Shown here: positions 19,737 through 29,416 of the stretch, in pieces
Layout of the letters: each line of letters starts with the position of its first letter
Position numbering within the stretch: the stretch's first letter is position 1
DNA from: Lumbricus rubellus
Lineage: Eukaryota > Annelida > Clitellata > Crassiclitellata > Lumbricidae
DNA length: 64,000 bases
Direction: 5' to 3'
NCBI GenBank assembly: GCA_945859605.1
Contig: OX243814.1
Coordinates: 36,665,524 to 36,729,523 of the forward strand
The notes under the pieces: model-generated
Told to the model about the DNA's origin: nothing
Database searches by the model: none
The model's input: only the letters and a program-made list of their open reading frames with translations
Position numbers and translations under genes: made by a program

Positions 19737-20090
19737 ATGCTGGTCGTTGCGAGAAGAAGTTATAAAAAAGTACACGTTGTCGGTGGAGCAGGAATATTCG
19801 ATTCCATTGCAGGATTTCTCAAGAGGCTACTGACATCGAATGCAGCCAAACAAATTGCGAGCACAGCCGTCAAAGAGATTGGGAGTGTTGCTAAGGATAA
19901 GGCGATCGACGTTGGAAAACGATTACTCAATAAGATACTCCCACCAACCACCGTTCAGCAGCCTATAACTCAGGAAACTAAAGTCATTCTAGCTAGATTA
20001 CTAGGATCGAATCCGCAAATGACGGGAGGAGCTATTAGAATTCAAGATCTCGTAAAACGCTTAAACGGAGGTGGTTTGAAAATGGCTTAA
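19737..20090 (+). CDS. pVI-like small virion protein (amphipathic)
   Basis: 117 residues, basic. A GGAGIFDSIAGFLKRLL segment (16-32) predicts an amphipathic helix, followed by an alanine-rich helix (AAKQIASTAVKEIG). A glycine-rich end (GGGLKMA) closes the protein. Such small proteins with an N-terminal amphipathic helix accompany the hexon gene in Polintons and resemble adenovirus pVI in layout. The start ATG at 19737 sits only 2 bp after the repeat above. The assignment is by layout and composition; there is no catalytic motif. Confidence 0.55.
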   Translation: MLVVARRSYKKVHVVGGAGIFDSIAGFLKRLLTSNAAKQIASTAVKEIGSVAKDKAIDVGKRLLNKILPPTTVQQPITQETKVILARLLGSNPQMTGGAIRIQDLVKRLNGGGLKMA

Positions 20091-20141
20091 GGTTAATTTT
20101 CTTATTTAGGTGTAAAAATTTATTTTCTTATTTAAAAATAT

Positions 20142-21452
20142 ATGTATTATAAAATGCAATCCGATATTCTAAGATTCACAGAGCAACCATTGATCGATGA
20201 AGGTATCGAGCGATACGAATGGCACGAGTACGAACCTGTAGCGAGAACTAACCTTAACAGTTCTGGTGAAATAAGAATAAATATTGAATTACAAGACTTA
20301 TACAGTCACCCAGCAGAGTCATATCTACAATTCGAAGGAAGACTAATTAAAACCGATGACACCGCATACGTTAATGCCGATTTAGTCGCTCTTACGAATA
20401 ATGGGCTTATGTATCTATTCAGTCAAATATCCTATCAGTTATCTAATCAAGAAATCGAAACGCTATTTCATCCGGGTCAAGCTACAACGATGCTTGGTTT
20501 ACTTACGTATCCAAACGATTTTCAGCTGACTCAAGGCTTAAATCAACTGTGGTATAAAGACACTGGAGCGACTGCTGTTATTGCGGACAACCCCGGATTT
20601 GCCACTAGACAAAGCTTTCTCATTCGCAAACCAAACACTAAAGGAATGTTCAGCTTTATTGTTCCGTTGAAGCATATTTTCGGGTTTTGCGATGATTACG
20701 ACAAGATTATTTACGGCTTCAAACAGACGCTGACATTAGTTCGTAAAGCCGACGATGATGCAATATTCCGAGATAACGCTGCAGCTGCTGGAAAAGTTGC
20801 GATAAACAAAATTTCATGGTTTATTCCACACGTTATTCCTTCCGATATGGAACGAATGCAGTTGTATAAGACGATTGAATCAAAATTAACGTTGCCAGTT
20901 GCGTATAGAGCTCGTCAATGCGACACGATAACAGTTCCTCAGTCGACAAGTTTCAGTTGGCGTCTTAGCGTAAAAACATCACCTGAGAAACCTAGATATA
21001 TCATTGTAGGATTTCAGACGGACCGTAGCGGTAATCAGGAAAGTAATCCGTCGCTATTTAATCACTGCGATCTCAAGAACATATATGTGATGATGAATCA
21101 AGAAAGATATCCAGCTGTCGATCATAACCTGTCGTTTCCTAATCAACAATTCTCCAGAGCGTACAGAGACGCGTCCTCCTTTAGTCAAAAATTCTATGGT
21201 ATGGATAAGTTGATTACGCAAGGAAATATAACACCTATAGATTATAAAGAATTATATCCGCTGTTCGTGTTCGATGTAAGCAAACAATCCGAGCGTTTGA
21301 AATCTTCAGTCGTCGATATTCAGATTAAGGCTCTTTTCAATGCAGCAGTGCCAGCCGACACCGAAGCGTATGCTGTCGTAATTTCAGATAGGTTGCTGCA
21401 GTTCCAATCGGATGGGCAGAAAATGAGTGTAGTGTATGGAAAATTGATTTAA
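20142..21452 (+). CDS. Hexon-like major capsid protein (double jelly-roll)
   Basis: 436 residues from ATG 20142; the next ATG (20154, MQSDILRF) gives 432 residues and lies right after a TATTATAAA tract, so it is the likelier start. The sequence matches the Polinton major capsid family, often annotated in animal genomes as F54H12.2-like: LNSSGEIRINIELQD, SQISYQLSNQEIE, FQLTQGLNQLWYKD and IVPLKHIFGFCDDYDK are characteristic. The protein forms trimers that build the icosahedral shell. Length is normal and the frame intact. Confidence 0.9.
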   Translation: MYYKMQSDILRFTEQPLIDEGIERYEWHEYEPVARTNLNSSGEIRINIELQDLYSHPAESYLQFEGRLIKTDDTAYVNADLVALTNNGLMYLFSQISYQLSNQEIETLFHPGQATTMLGLLTYPNDFQLTQGLNQLWYKDTGATAVIADNPGFATRQSFLIRKPNTKGMFSFIVPLKHIFGFCDDYDKIIYGFKQTLTLVRKADDDAIFRDNAAAAGKVAINKISWFIPHVIPSDMERMQLYKTIESKLTLPVAYRARQCDTITVPQSTSFSWRLSVKTSPEKPRYIIVGFQTDRSGNQESNPSLFNHCDLKNIYVMMNQERYPAVDHNLSFPNQQFSRAYRDASSFSQKFYGMDKLITQGNITPIDYKELYPLFVFDVSKQSERLKSSVVDIQIKALFNAAVPADTEAYAVVISDRLLQFQSDGQKMSVVYGKLI

Positions 21453-21468
21453 AGAATACTTATATATT

Positions 21469-21798
21469 ATGAAGCTACCAGAGCTTAGAATGTTAGCCAA
21501 GCATCACGATGTTACAGGCACTTCGCATCTCAACAAACCTCAAATGATAGCTGTACTGATTGAAAAGAATATTCTTCCGACGGACTACAAGTCTGTGTCA
21601 TATCGACATGACACGTTGGGTAGTATCAGGAAACAACCGAGAAGAGTAGATATTATAGATCGAGAAACTGGCGTTGTTACCTCGTATCCATCGATGTATA
21701 AAGCTGCTAAGGCGTATGGTCAGAGTGCTGGTATAATAGCTTATCATAACGGAAATGTCTGGAGAGATAGATACGAAATTAAAGTGTATGAGAGATAA
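21469..21798 (+). CDS. Small DNA-binding protein with SAP-like and NUMOD1-like segments
   Basis: 109 residues, 16 bp after the capsid gene. Residues 3-35 (LPELRMLAKHHDVTGTSHLN..MIAVLI) fit the SAP helix-extension-helix pattern. Residues 65-100 (VTSYPSMYKAAKAYGQSAGIIAYHNGNVWRD) fit a NUMOD1-type helix-turn-helix, known from homing endonucleases. No nuclease motif is present. A DNA-binding role in regulation or packaging is inferred. The combination is unfamiliar to me. Confidence 0.6.
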   Translation: MKLPELRMLAKHHDVTGTSHLNKPQMIAVLIEKNILPTDYKSVSYRHDTLGSIRKQPRRVDIIDRETGVVTSYPSMYKAAKAYGQSAGIIAYHNGNVWRDRYEIKVYER

Positions 21799-21819
21799 AA
21801 ATGACATGAAATTAGTGGA

Positions 21820-21885
21820 TCTTCGATCTCACAGATAAGTGGATCTTCGATCTCACAGATAAGTGGATCTTCGATCTCACATGTT
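21820..21885. repeat. 26-bp tandem repeat (AGTGGATCTTCGATCTCACA), 2.7 copies
   Basis: Three AGTGGATCTTCGATCTCACA units separated by GATA lie between the SAP-like gene and PolB. The word is nearly identical to codons in the pX-like gene (AGTGGATCTTCAATCTCACA from about 18061). Confidence 0.85.
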
Positions 21886-21911
21886 TTAATATTTTTGCGT
21901 GGTAAGATAAA

Positions 21912-24900
21912 ATGGATTTAAAGAAAAGTAGTTTAAGAAACATGAACCATGTTGAACACTTGCTCGACTCGCCGGTTCCTGACATTAAGGTTCCTACGCT
22001 TACGCCTACACCTGGTAAATACAAACCAGTAGCGCCTAAGAGAAAATACAAAAATAGGGTTAGAGCTAAAATAAATGATTTTGCGGATTGGTTACTTAGT
22101 TATGTGCCTGAACAAGACAATAAAGTCGTTAACGAAAAACTGGAATCATTGAAGTCAACTGTTTCCAGGATATTTGATAAAATTAAAATTCGAGAAACGG
22201 CGTCGGCTATTAAAGGATTTACCAAGCAATATAGAATAGATGGAATTAATGGAATGGATGCCTCGTCGTTTCTTGATTTCGTCAGACCGCAGGTAGTTAA
22301 TCTGTTGTCGAGTAATCGCCAAACAAAGGTTAATCTAGTTCTTACTTGTAATATGGAACGAGTAGATATGAAATCTGGAATAGTGACTTCTGAGGATATA
22401 CCATTCGTTTCCAGGGCAGAAGTTATTTTAGAAGCAACCGACTTGAATGAAATATACAGCAGAAAGAAGGATAAAATCATGGAGTCTATTGCTAGTTTTC
22501 AGATGCAAGGAAGTAATTGGAGATTTAAAGCTGTTGTAAAATTAGATATCAATACGGTAAAATATACCCCCTTAAGAGGTAGTTCTTACATTCCGCTTCC
22601 CAACTTTTTAGCTAATAAAAAGGCTATTATAAATATGAAAAACGACGACGAAGAATGCTTCAAATGGTGTATCACTAGAGCTTTGAATCCGGTTGTGAAA
22701 AATCCGGAAAAAATAACGAAAGCTTTGAAAGAACAATCGAAAAAACTTAATTGGAGTGGCATTGAGTTTCCAGTTGCTGTTGATGCTAATGTGATAGGTA
22801 GGTTCGAGAGAAATAATAATATTAATGTTAATGTATTCGGTTATGAAAAAGAAGTATACCCGCTTTATCTGTCTAAGTGTGAAAGTAGTATTGATCTTTT
22901 GCTTATATCTGATGGAGAAAAAAAACATTATTGCTGGATCAAGAATTTTAACAGATTGATGAGATTTCGGACTAATTCGATGTATGATTGTAAAAGGTGT
23001 ATGAATGGTTTCACAACGACAGGAGCGCTTAAAAACCATAATGAGTACTGCAAACTCCATAACGCACAAAAAATAGAAATGCCACCACCAGGAACTATGC
23101 TAAGTTTTAAAAATTATAACAATTCTATGAGGGTTCCGTTTATAGTCTACGCAGATTTTGAGTCTTTTGTAAAACCGATCGATACATGCCAACCAAATCC
23201 AGAGTTGTCGTACACTAATAAATATCAAAAGCATATTCCTAGCTCCTTTTGTTACCACATAAAATGTTTCGACGATAGTGTATATTCTCAAGATCCTGTG
23301 ACGTTTACGGCTGAAAGCGAAGATGATGATGTTGGTCAAATATTTGTAGATAAACTAGAAGAGAATATAAAACAAATATATAATCAATTTAAATTCCCTA
23401 AGAAGATGATATTTACAGAAGAGGACAAGAAGTGTTTTGATGGAGCTACTATATGCCATATCTGTGAAAAACCGTTGGGCGAAGACCGAGTGAGAGATCA
23501 CTGTCATCTTAGCGGTAAATTTAGAGGGGCTGCTCATAACATTTGTAATTTAGACTAAAAAGTCCCCAAGTTTTTCCCTGTAGTGTTTCATAATCTTTCC
23601 GGGTACGATTGTCATCTGTTCATTAAGAAACTGAGAGGTAATAATGGAGAGAAAATTAATTGCATACCTAATAACGAGGAAAAGTATATATCTTTTAGCA
23701 GAGAGGTCGTTGTTGATAAGTTTGTAAATAAAGAGGGAAAAGAGATTACCGTCAAGCGACAACTGCGTTTTATCGACAGTTTTAAATTTATGGCTTCTAG
23801 TCTTGATGCTTTATCGAGGAACCTAAGCAAAGACCAGTGTAAAAATATTGGGAAACGATATACTGGAAAGAAGCTCGATCTTTTGCTGAGAAAAGGCATA
23901 TATCCTTATGACTACGTCGATTCATTTACTACCTTTAATGAAACCGAACTACCACCAAAATCCGCATTCTATTCTAAGCTAAATGATTCGAATATTAGCG
24001 ATGAAGACTACGAGCATGCAAAAACGGTATGGAAGGAATTTGGATGCAAAACATTCAGAGAATATCACGATTTATACAACGTTTCGGATGTTCTGTTACT
24101 TGCCGATGTTTTCGAAAACTTTAGAGATGTGTGTATGAAGAACTATACGCTTGACCCTGCATGGTATTTTACATCTCCTGGTTTAGCCTGGGATGCCGCT
24201 TTAAAATTGACAGGCGTGAAATTGGAGTTATTGAATGATTATGATATGATTCTGATGCTTAGGCAAGGGATGAGAGGAGGAGTGAGCACAATATCAAATC
24301 GTTACGGGAAAGCGAATAATAAATATATGAGCGATTTCAATAGTAACGAAAATTCTACATTTATTACTTACCTGGATGCGAATAATCTATATGGATGGGC
24401 TATGATCAAAAATTTACCTACTCACGGGTTCAAATGGATGAACGAAGATGAATTAAATAATTGGAGAAGTATTCCATGCATATTGGAAGTTGATTTGGAA
24501 TATCCTAAAGAGTTACACGACCTGCATAACGATTTTCCGTTAGCCCCCGAAAGCATTGAGATTAACAAAGTCAAAAAGTTAATTCCAAACTTAAACCATA
24601 AAAAGAAGTATGTGCTGCATTACGATAATCTGAAGCTGTATGAGAGCTTGGGTTTGAAAATAACAAAAGTGCATAGAGGTGTACTATTCGAAGAAAGTGA
24701 TTGGTTGAAAAAGTATATCGATTTAAATACAGCTCTTAGAACGAAAGCTACTAATGACTTTGAGAAAGACTTTTTCAAGTTAATGAATAACAGTGTCTTT
24801 GGAAAAACTTGTGAGAACATTGAAAATCGTGTTGATGTAGAGTTAGTGTGTCAAGAGGAGAGGGCTATTGAACTAGCCGCTAAACCTAATTATGAGAGAT

Positions 24901-25568
24901 GTACTATTTTCGATGAAAATCTAATAGCCGTTCACATGAAAAAAACTAAATTGTACTATAATAAACCTATATATCTTGGCATGTGTATATTAGACTTGAG
25001 CAAAACGTTGATGTATGAATTTCATTACAATTACATCAAGGATAAATACGGAAATAGAGCTAAATTATTATTTACCGATACAGATTCTTTGACATACGAA
25101 ATTAAAACTGAAGACTTTTACTCAGATATCGCAGGCGATATTAAGACTCGATTCGACACGAGTGAATACCCGAGAGATCATCCATCTGGTATTGAGGTTG
25201 GAGTAAATAAAAAAGTTATTGGAATGTTCAAGGATGAAGCTAGTGGGAAACAGATAAAAGAATTTATTGGACTCAGAGCAAAGTTGTATTCTTATAAGAT
25301 GGCTGCTGGAGATGAGCACAAGAAATGTAAAGGTATTAAGAAGAATGTTGTCCAGAAAACTATTACTCACGAAGATTATAAAGACTGTTTATTTACTAAA
25401 AAAGAACAACAACGAACGATGAATGTTATTAGATCTTATCATCAAGATATTTATACAGAAGAAATTAATAAAGTTGCATTGTCCGCAGATGACGATAAAC
25501 GGGTAATAATGGAGGATGGAATTCATACTTTGGCATATGGTCACTACTCGTTGAAAATTTTTAATTAA
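21912..25568 (+). pseudogene. Protein-primed family B DNA polymerase with one in-frame stop
   Basis: A single frame runs from ATG 21912 to 25568 (1,219 codons) with one internal TAA at 23556-23558 and no frameshift. Upstream part: C2H2-like finger C360/C363/H376/C380, exonuclease motif YADFES (D415, E417) and an HNH-like Cys/His cluster (C515, C518, H530, H542, C545). Downstream part: polymerase motif A LDANNLYGWAM (D822), motif B NNSVFGKTCEN (about 959-969) and motif C TDTDS (D1056, D1058). These define the Polinton replicative polymerase, which starts from a protein bound at the DNA ends. The stop would separate exonuclease from polymerase domains, so this copy is probably inactive unless read through or misassembled. 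Confidence 0.9.
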
Positions 25569-25584
25569 TGTTTATATTAAATAA

Positions 25585-26007
25585 ATGAGCGTCAAACAAA
25601 TCGATGTTTGTGGAGTAGTGCTACCGAATATTGCTTTATCGAATTTTGAATTATTGGATGCCGCGAAGAAGCTGAATATTCCGAATTTTAGAGGCGTTTT
25701 CGTGCGAGACGAGCTGCCGAATAAACCTAGACGGATTGAATGTGGGATATTGAATCTAGACGATTCTAAAGGAACCGGTCAGCATTGGTGCGCTTTCTTA
25801 AAGAGCGGTAACGAGAAAATATATTTCGATAGTTACGGCCTTCCTCCCCCTCTGGAACTGATAAAGTATTTACGCCGTCCAGTGTTATATAACAGTGAGC
25901 GAATACAACCCGATAACGAAGTATTTTGTGGTCATTTGTGTCTGTATGTGACGAAGATGGTGGGTGATGGAATGAATTTTCAAGAAGTTATAAACGGCTT
26001 GCATTAA
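25585..26007 (+). CDS. Adenain-type cysteine protease
   Basis: 140 residues, 16 bp after PolB. It has H67 (GQHWCAFL), D82 (YFDSYG), Q108 and C115 (FCGHLC), in the order His-acid-Gln-Cys of the adenovirus maturation protease; the Gln to Cys distance of seven residues is the same as in adenovirus. The family cleaves capsid precursor proteins during virion maturation. Short length is usual for Polinton proteases, and no break is seen. Confidence 0.9.
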   Translation: MSVKQIDVCGVVLPNIALSNFELLDAAKKLNIPNFRGVFVRDELPNKPRRIECGILNLDDSKGTGQHWCAFLKSGNEKIYFDSYGLPPPLELIKYLRRPVLYNSERIQPDNEVFCGHLCLYVTKMVGDGMNFQEVINGLH

Positions 26008-26036
26008 AAATTATTATATATAGATATATATATAAA

Positions 26037-26807
26037 ATGCCTGTCGATAAATTTGGTCACACCGCTGCTGGAGGAACATCACGAAGAGTAATCGCTGGAG
26101 GTGTTACTCTTAGCCAAGTAAATGCTAATTTTCTTCGATTGGATGGGGCAAATCTGCCGACTGGAAATCTAAATATGAATGGATGTGTGATAAAAGGTCT
26201 CCCAGGAACGAATACTTCGACTGCCGGAATGGATGAAGCTTTAAGTAGGGGGCAAGCCATTGATTTGATAACGAATCACAACGATTCTCCGTCCAACGAT
26301 AATCATTTGACGAATAAGAAATACGTTGATGAACAAGTTACAAAGTACGTCGATAAATCTCTGAAAAAGTGCCATGTTGGATATATTCCTCCCTTGGAAG
26401 CTGATGTAAGTGTGACAGGATTCGTTGCTAGTGCCAGTGAGTGTTTATCCGGAAGCAAAGCCTACCATGCTTTCACTAATCTCAAGGACGATGTTAACAC
26501 AGCTTGGAATTCAGGTCAAGTAATGGCTTGGTTACAAATTAAATGTCCTGAGCCAGTTAAAATTTGGAGAATTGCGATGAAAACCGTATCTGTAGCTTAT
26601 TTCGATTTTGACGCTAGCAATGATGGAGTAGTGTTTGAAAAATTACCCATATTCCCTTCTTCAACGAATTCACCGGCTGTTCCGAGATTTTGTAATATTA
26701 CTAGACCTATGGGTGCGTATCAATATTACAGAGTTACATCAACGCAAGTGGATGATTTTTCTCCACGAGGGATTCAGGTAATGCAATTATATGTATACGA
26801 TGACTAA
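26037..26807 (+). CDS. Fiber-like protein 1 with discoidin-like head
   Basis: 256 residues, directly after an A/T-only leader ending TATATAAAATG. Residues 1-105 (VIAGGVTLSQVNANFLRLDG, GNLNMNGCVIKGLP, LTNKKYVDEQVT) follow the pattern of phage-type tail-fiber shafts and are almost identical to the start of the next gene. The C-terminal ~145 residues (VMAWLQIKCPEPVKIWRI, FDFDASNDGVVFEKL, YQYYRVTSTQVDD) resemble an F5/8C (discoidin, galactose-binding-like) domain. I infer a receptor- or glycan-binding spike; this is not shown by sequence alone. Confidence 0.65.
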   Translation: MPVDKFGHTAAGGTSRRVIAGGVTLSQVNANFLRLDGANLPTGNLNMNGCVIKGLPGTNTSTAGMDEALSRGQAIDLITNHNDSPSNDNHLTNKKYVDEQVTKYVDKSLKKCHVGYIPPLEADVSVTGFVASASECLSGSKAYHAFTNLKDDVNTAWNSGQVMAWLQIKCPEPVKIWRIAMKTVSVAYFDFDASNDGVVFEKLPIFPSSTNSPAVPRFCNITRPMGAYQYYRVTSTQVDDFSPRGIQVMQLYVYDD

Positions 26808-26837
26808 TCTGCATTAAAAATTATTATTATATATAAA

Positions 26838-27911
26838 ATGCCTGTCGATAAATTCGGTCACACCGATGTTGGTTCATCACAAAGAGTAATCGCTGGAGGT
26901 GTTACTCTTAGTCAAGTAAATGCTAGTTTTCTTCGATTGGATGGAGCAAACATCGCGACTGGAAATTTAAAAATGGGTGGTCACAAAATTAAAGGACTAC
27001 CAACAACGAAACCTTTGACAGCAGCAATGGATGAGGCTTTAAGTTGGGGTCAAGCCATTGATTTGATAACAAATCACGACGATTCTCCGTCCAACGATAA
27101 TCATTTGACGAATAAGAAATACGTTGATGAACAAGTTACATTGAAGGTGTCTAAAACTGGTGATACCATGACTGGTGATCTAATCTTAAACGTTGGCTCC
27201 GATCGTCTGCGTTCAATGGGTTGTAAGGACTTGAGAGGAGAAAATAAAGAATTCACTATTTTCTTAGGTAGTATACGAAATAAACTACAATGTTCGTTAA
27301 ACAATCCTATTACATTACAATCGATGGATGGATTTCGTTTTAGAATAAACAATGAAATCATGTTAGAGATGGTTAAGTCACTCGATGGCACTCCTCCGTC
27401 TAAAATAAATGTGTATAAGTCCATCTTTATGCATGATGCTTACATTACAGGACTACACGAACCCAACAACGCCAGCGATGCAGCTACGAAGCAGTATGTA
27501 GATTCTATCTCAATCGGTCCCGCGCTTAGCATTCATTCTTTAACTTGGCAATTCTTAATCGCTAAAACTCACACAAGAGTTACTTTCGATAGTGTAAGAT
27601 TCAAAACCGATGGTGTCATAAGTGCGGGACTGACCCGTTTCACTCCCGGTAAAGCCGGATACTATTTCGTTTCGACGTACATAGAATTTGGTAACAGTAG
27701 TACCGCTCCTGGTAACGTCTACCTGTATAGAAATGGGGCGAATTACATGCAAATTGCGGGCGGAGGGGGAACGGGAGCTGCGTTTAACAATTCAACCGGT
27801 AGTTGCATAATTTTCGTAACCAATACCGATTTTCTCGAGATATTCGCTTATTCGCACATCGCACTAAATATATTAGCTAGAGACTTTTCGGCAGTATTCT
27901 TACGACCTTAA
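26838..27911 (+). CDS. Fiber-like protein 2 with C1q/TNF-like head
   Basis: 357 residues, 30 bp after fiber 1 and with the same leader. Residues 1-105 duplicate fiber 1. A middle segment contains TGDTMTGDLILNVG and ITGLHEPNNASDAATKQYVD, further fiber-shaft repeats. The C-terminal ~130 residues (VTFDSVRFKTDG, TRFTPGKAGYYFVS, NVYLYRNGA, DFLEIFAY) match a C1q/TNF-type jelly roll, a common trimeric fiber head. The shared base with different heads suggests two alternative spikes made by gene duplication and head exchange. Confidence 0.68.
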   Translation: MPVDKFGHTDVGSSQRVIAGGVTLSQVNASFLRLDGANIATGNLKMGGHKIKGLPTTKPLTAAMDEALSWGQAIDLITNHDDSPSNDNHLTNKKYVDEQVTLKVSKTGDTMTGDLILNVGSDRLRSMGCKDLRGENKEFTIFLGSIRNKLQCSLNNPITLQSMDGFRFRINNEIMLEMVKSLDGTPPSKINVYKSIFMHDAYITGLHEPNNASDAATKQYVDSISIGPALSIHSLTWQFLIAKTHTRVTFDSVRFKTDGVISAGLTRFTPGKAGYYFVSTYIEFGNSSTAPGNVYLYRNGANYMQIAGGGGTGAAFNNSTGSCIIFVTNTDFLEIFAYSHIALNILARDFSAVFLRP

Positions 27912-28067
27912 TTTTTAACTGGTTTTAACTGGTTTATTAGCTGATATTTTCTTCAATGGAAAACACCCCCCAGCTTATCCTTTAGCGCCATTTTTAACTG
28001 ATATTTTAGCTGATATTTTCTTCAATGAAAAAAATCCCAGAAAATTAAAAAGACATCTAATTTCCAC

Positions 28068-28149
28068 TCCAGCGCGCTATCCACTGTACTACCGAGCACC
28101 CCCTCAGGAAATAATAAAAGACATCCAGAAAATTAAAAAGACATCTACT
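28068..28149 (-). repeat. Polinton right terminal inverted repeat
   Basis: 82 bp, the reverse complement of the left end, finishing GACATCTACT at 28149. A shortened extra copy of the terminal word (GAAAATTAAAAAGACATCTAA) lies just inside at about 28040-28060. TTTTAGCTGATATTTTCTTCAATG is present twice between 27937 and 28027. Confidence 0.92.
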
Positions 28150-28155
28150 AAGGAA
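28150..28155. repeat. Polinton target-site duplication, right copy (AAGGAA)
   Basis: Identical to 12976-12981. Removing the element and one copy leaves the host frame continuous. Confidence 0.92.
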
Positions 28156-28552
28156 AGCAGTGATCCTGACATCCAGGAACTCCAGTTGAAACTCAAACTG
28201 GCCGGAAAACAACGGGATCGCGAAACAGTTGAGATCACTCGGCTTCGCAAAAGCTTAAGACAGGCAGAGAAAGAGAGAGATGAGCTTAACAAAGATTTAA
28301 ATGATATGTTGAATCTGAATACAGGAAATAGAGACGGGGTGATTATTGAGTTAAAGCGGAGGCTTAGAGAGGTCGAGAAAGTAAATGAGCAACTGAGCAA
28401 AAGGCTAACAGAGGCATTAGTTGCCCAACAACAAAAGGAAGATGACTCAACAGAGGAACATTCCAAGCATAATTGCAATCTACAAAATTCCAGTCTTCCA
28501 GTCACTGCGAATGAAATCAAAACCGAGACATGCGATACTTCTAAATGGCCAG
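28156..28552 (+). CDS. CARD x3-coiled coil-anchor protein, exon 4, right part (coiled coil)
   Basis: The host frame resumes directly after the target duplication, in the same frame as 12656-12981, and ends at a strong GTAAGT donor (28553). It encodes residues 435-566. From about 439 to 535 the sequence is a textbook coiled coil with leucine heptads (ELQLKLKLAGKQRDRE, LRKSLRQAEKERDELNKDL, LKRRLREVEKVNEQLSKRL). The tail is polar. Coiled coils here would drive oligomerisation of the CARDs. There is no start codon for independent expression near the insertion. Confidence 0.75.
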
Positions 28553-29416
28553 GTAAGTTTATCAATCTGTGTGAAATGATTTTAAAACATTAAGACAATT
28601 GACAATGCAGTCATCGCACCATTAAGCCTATATTAAACTGAGTGCATCGTAACACTCGTCCAATAATAATTATTATTATTATCATGTATACTATTTTGTA
28701 TACCATAATTATATTACCGTTGTATCTGTTTTGGTTACCAAAATTAATAAATAACCTAATCAACCAAAATGAGATAGGCCTAATGGGTCACCAATTTTGG
28801 CGGCTTTTGTTTATCCAAGTTATTCGAGACCAGCAAACTTAACTTATAAAGGACATCTTTTCATCAGTCCAACTTCTGCGTTAGCAAGATTTATTTTAAT
28901 CTATTCATCTTCCATTTAAACAACAACAGTTGCAATTTAGGCTAGAATTAGAACGGGCTAATTATATTCAGACTTAACCGACGCCTGCTAGCTTTGGTTC
29001 CATTATAGCCTACTGTAGCCTACCATTGCCTTTGATCACGCGCTATTGTCGGCGCACATTAATTTTGACCTGCACACAATATTATTGACGGTTCGCGTTT
29101 TTGTCGACTCGCTTTTGTCCTCTAATGACGGAGTAGGCCTACCGGTGAGGGGTGTTCGTGATTAAATTCTCAAATGCATGTGTAGGGCAACATGCACGTT
29201 ACATAAGCTTATTGATGTTCATATTGTAGCTGCAGTTAGCCTATAATAGATTATAGGCCTAGTAGACCTACGTGTTGAAAAGAAAACAATTTAGAGGCGA
29301 TTTGTCTTGATAGAAAACTGATTGACACCGCAACGGCAATTATTTTGTGTGCTTGATGTTTATGTTGAGGGCAAGTTTTACAAAGAGCTATTGTAATTAA
29401 AATAAAACCATTTCAG
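28553..29416. other. Intron 4 of the CARD gene
   Basis: Between a GTAAGT donor and a TTTCAG acceptor. It contains a short (TAA/TTA)n run near 28663 and TAGGCCTA words, nothing else. Confidence 0.55.

Larger units (their letters stand above)
12982..28149. mobile_element. Complete Polinton/Maverick (adintovirus-like) element, 15,168 bp
   Basis: The element is bounded by terminal inverted repeats beginning AGTAGATGTC and by an exact AAGGAA duplication. It carries the diagnostic set: chromodomain integrase, protein-primed PolB, A32-type packaging ATPase, adenain-type protease, hexon-like and penton-like capsid proteins, plus PLA2-like, pX-like, pVI-like, DUF8207-type and fiber-like proteins. Integrase and PLA2 point left, everything else right. 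Polintons copy themselves with their own polymerase, insert with a retroviral-type integrase and may form virions. All frames are open except PolB, which has one stop, and the PLA2/integrase junction, which is offset by one base. Low decay and an exact duplication suggest a recent insertion. Confidence 0.95.

Noticed and set aside
22608..23069. 153-codon minus-strand frame in PolB
   Set aside because: Antisense shadow of the PolB gene with no domain.
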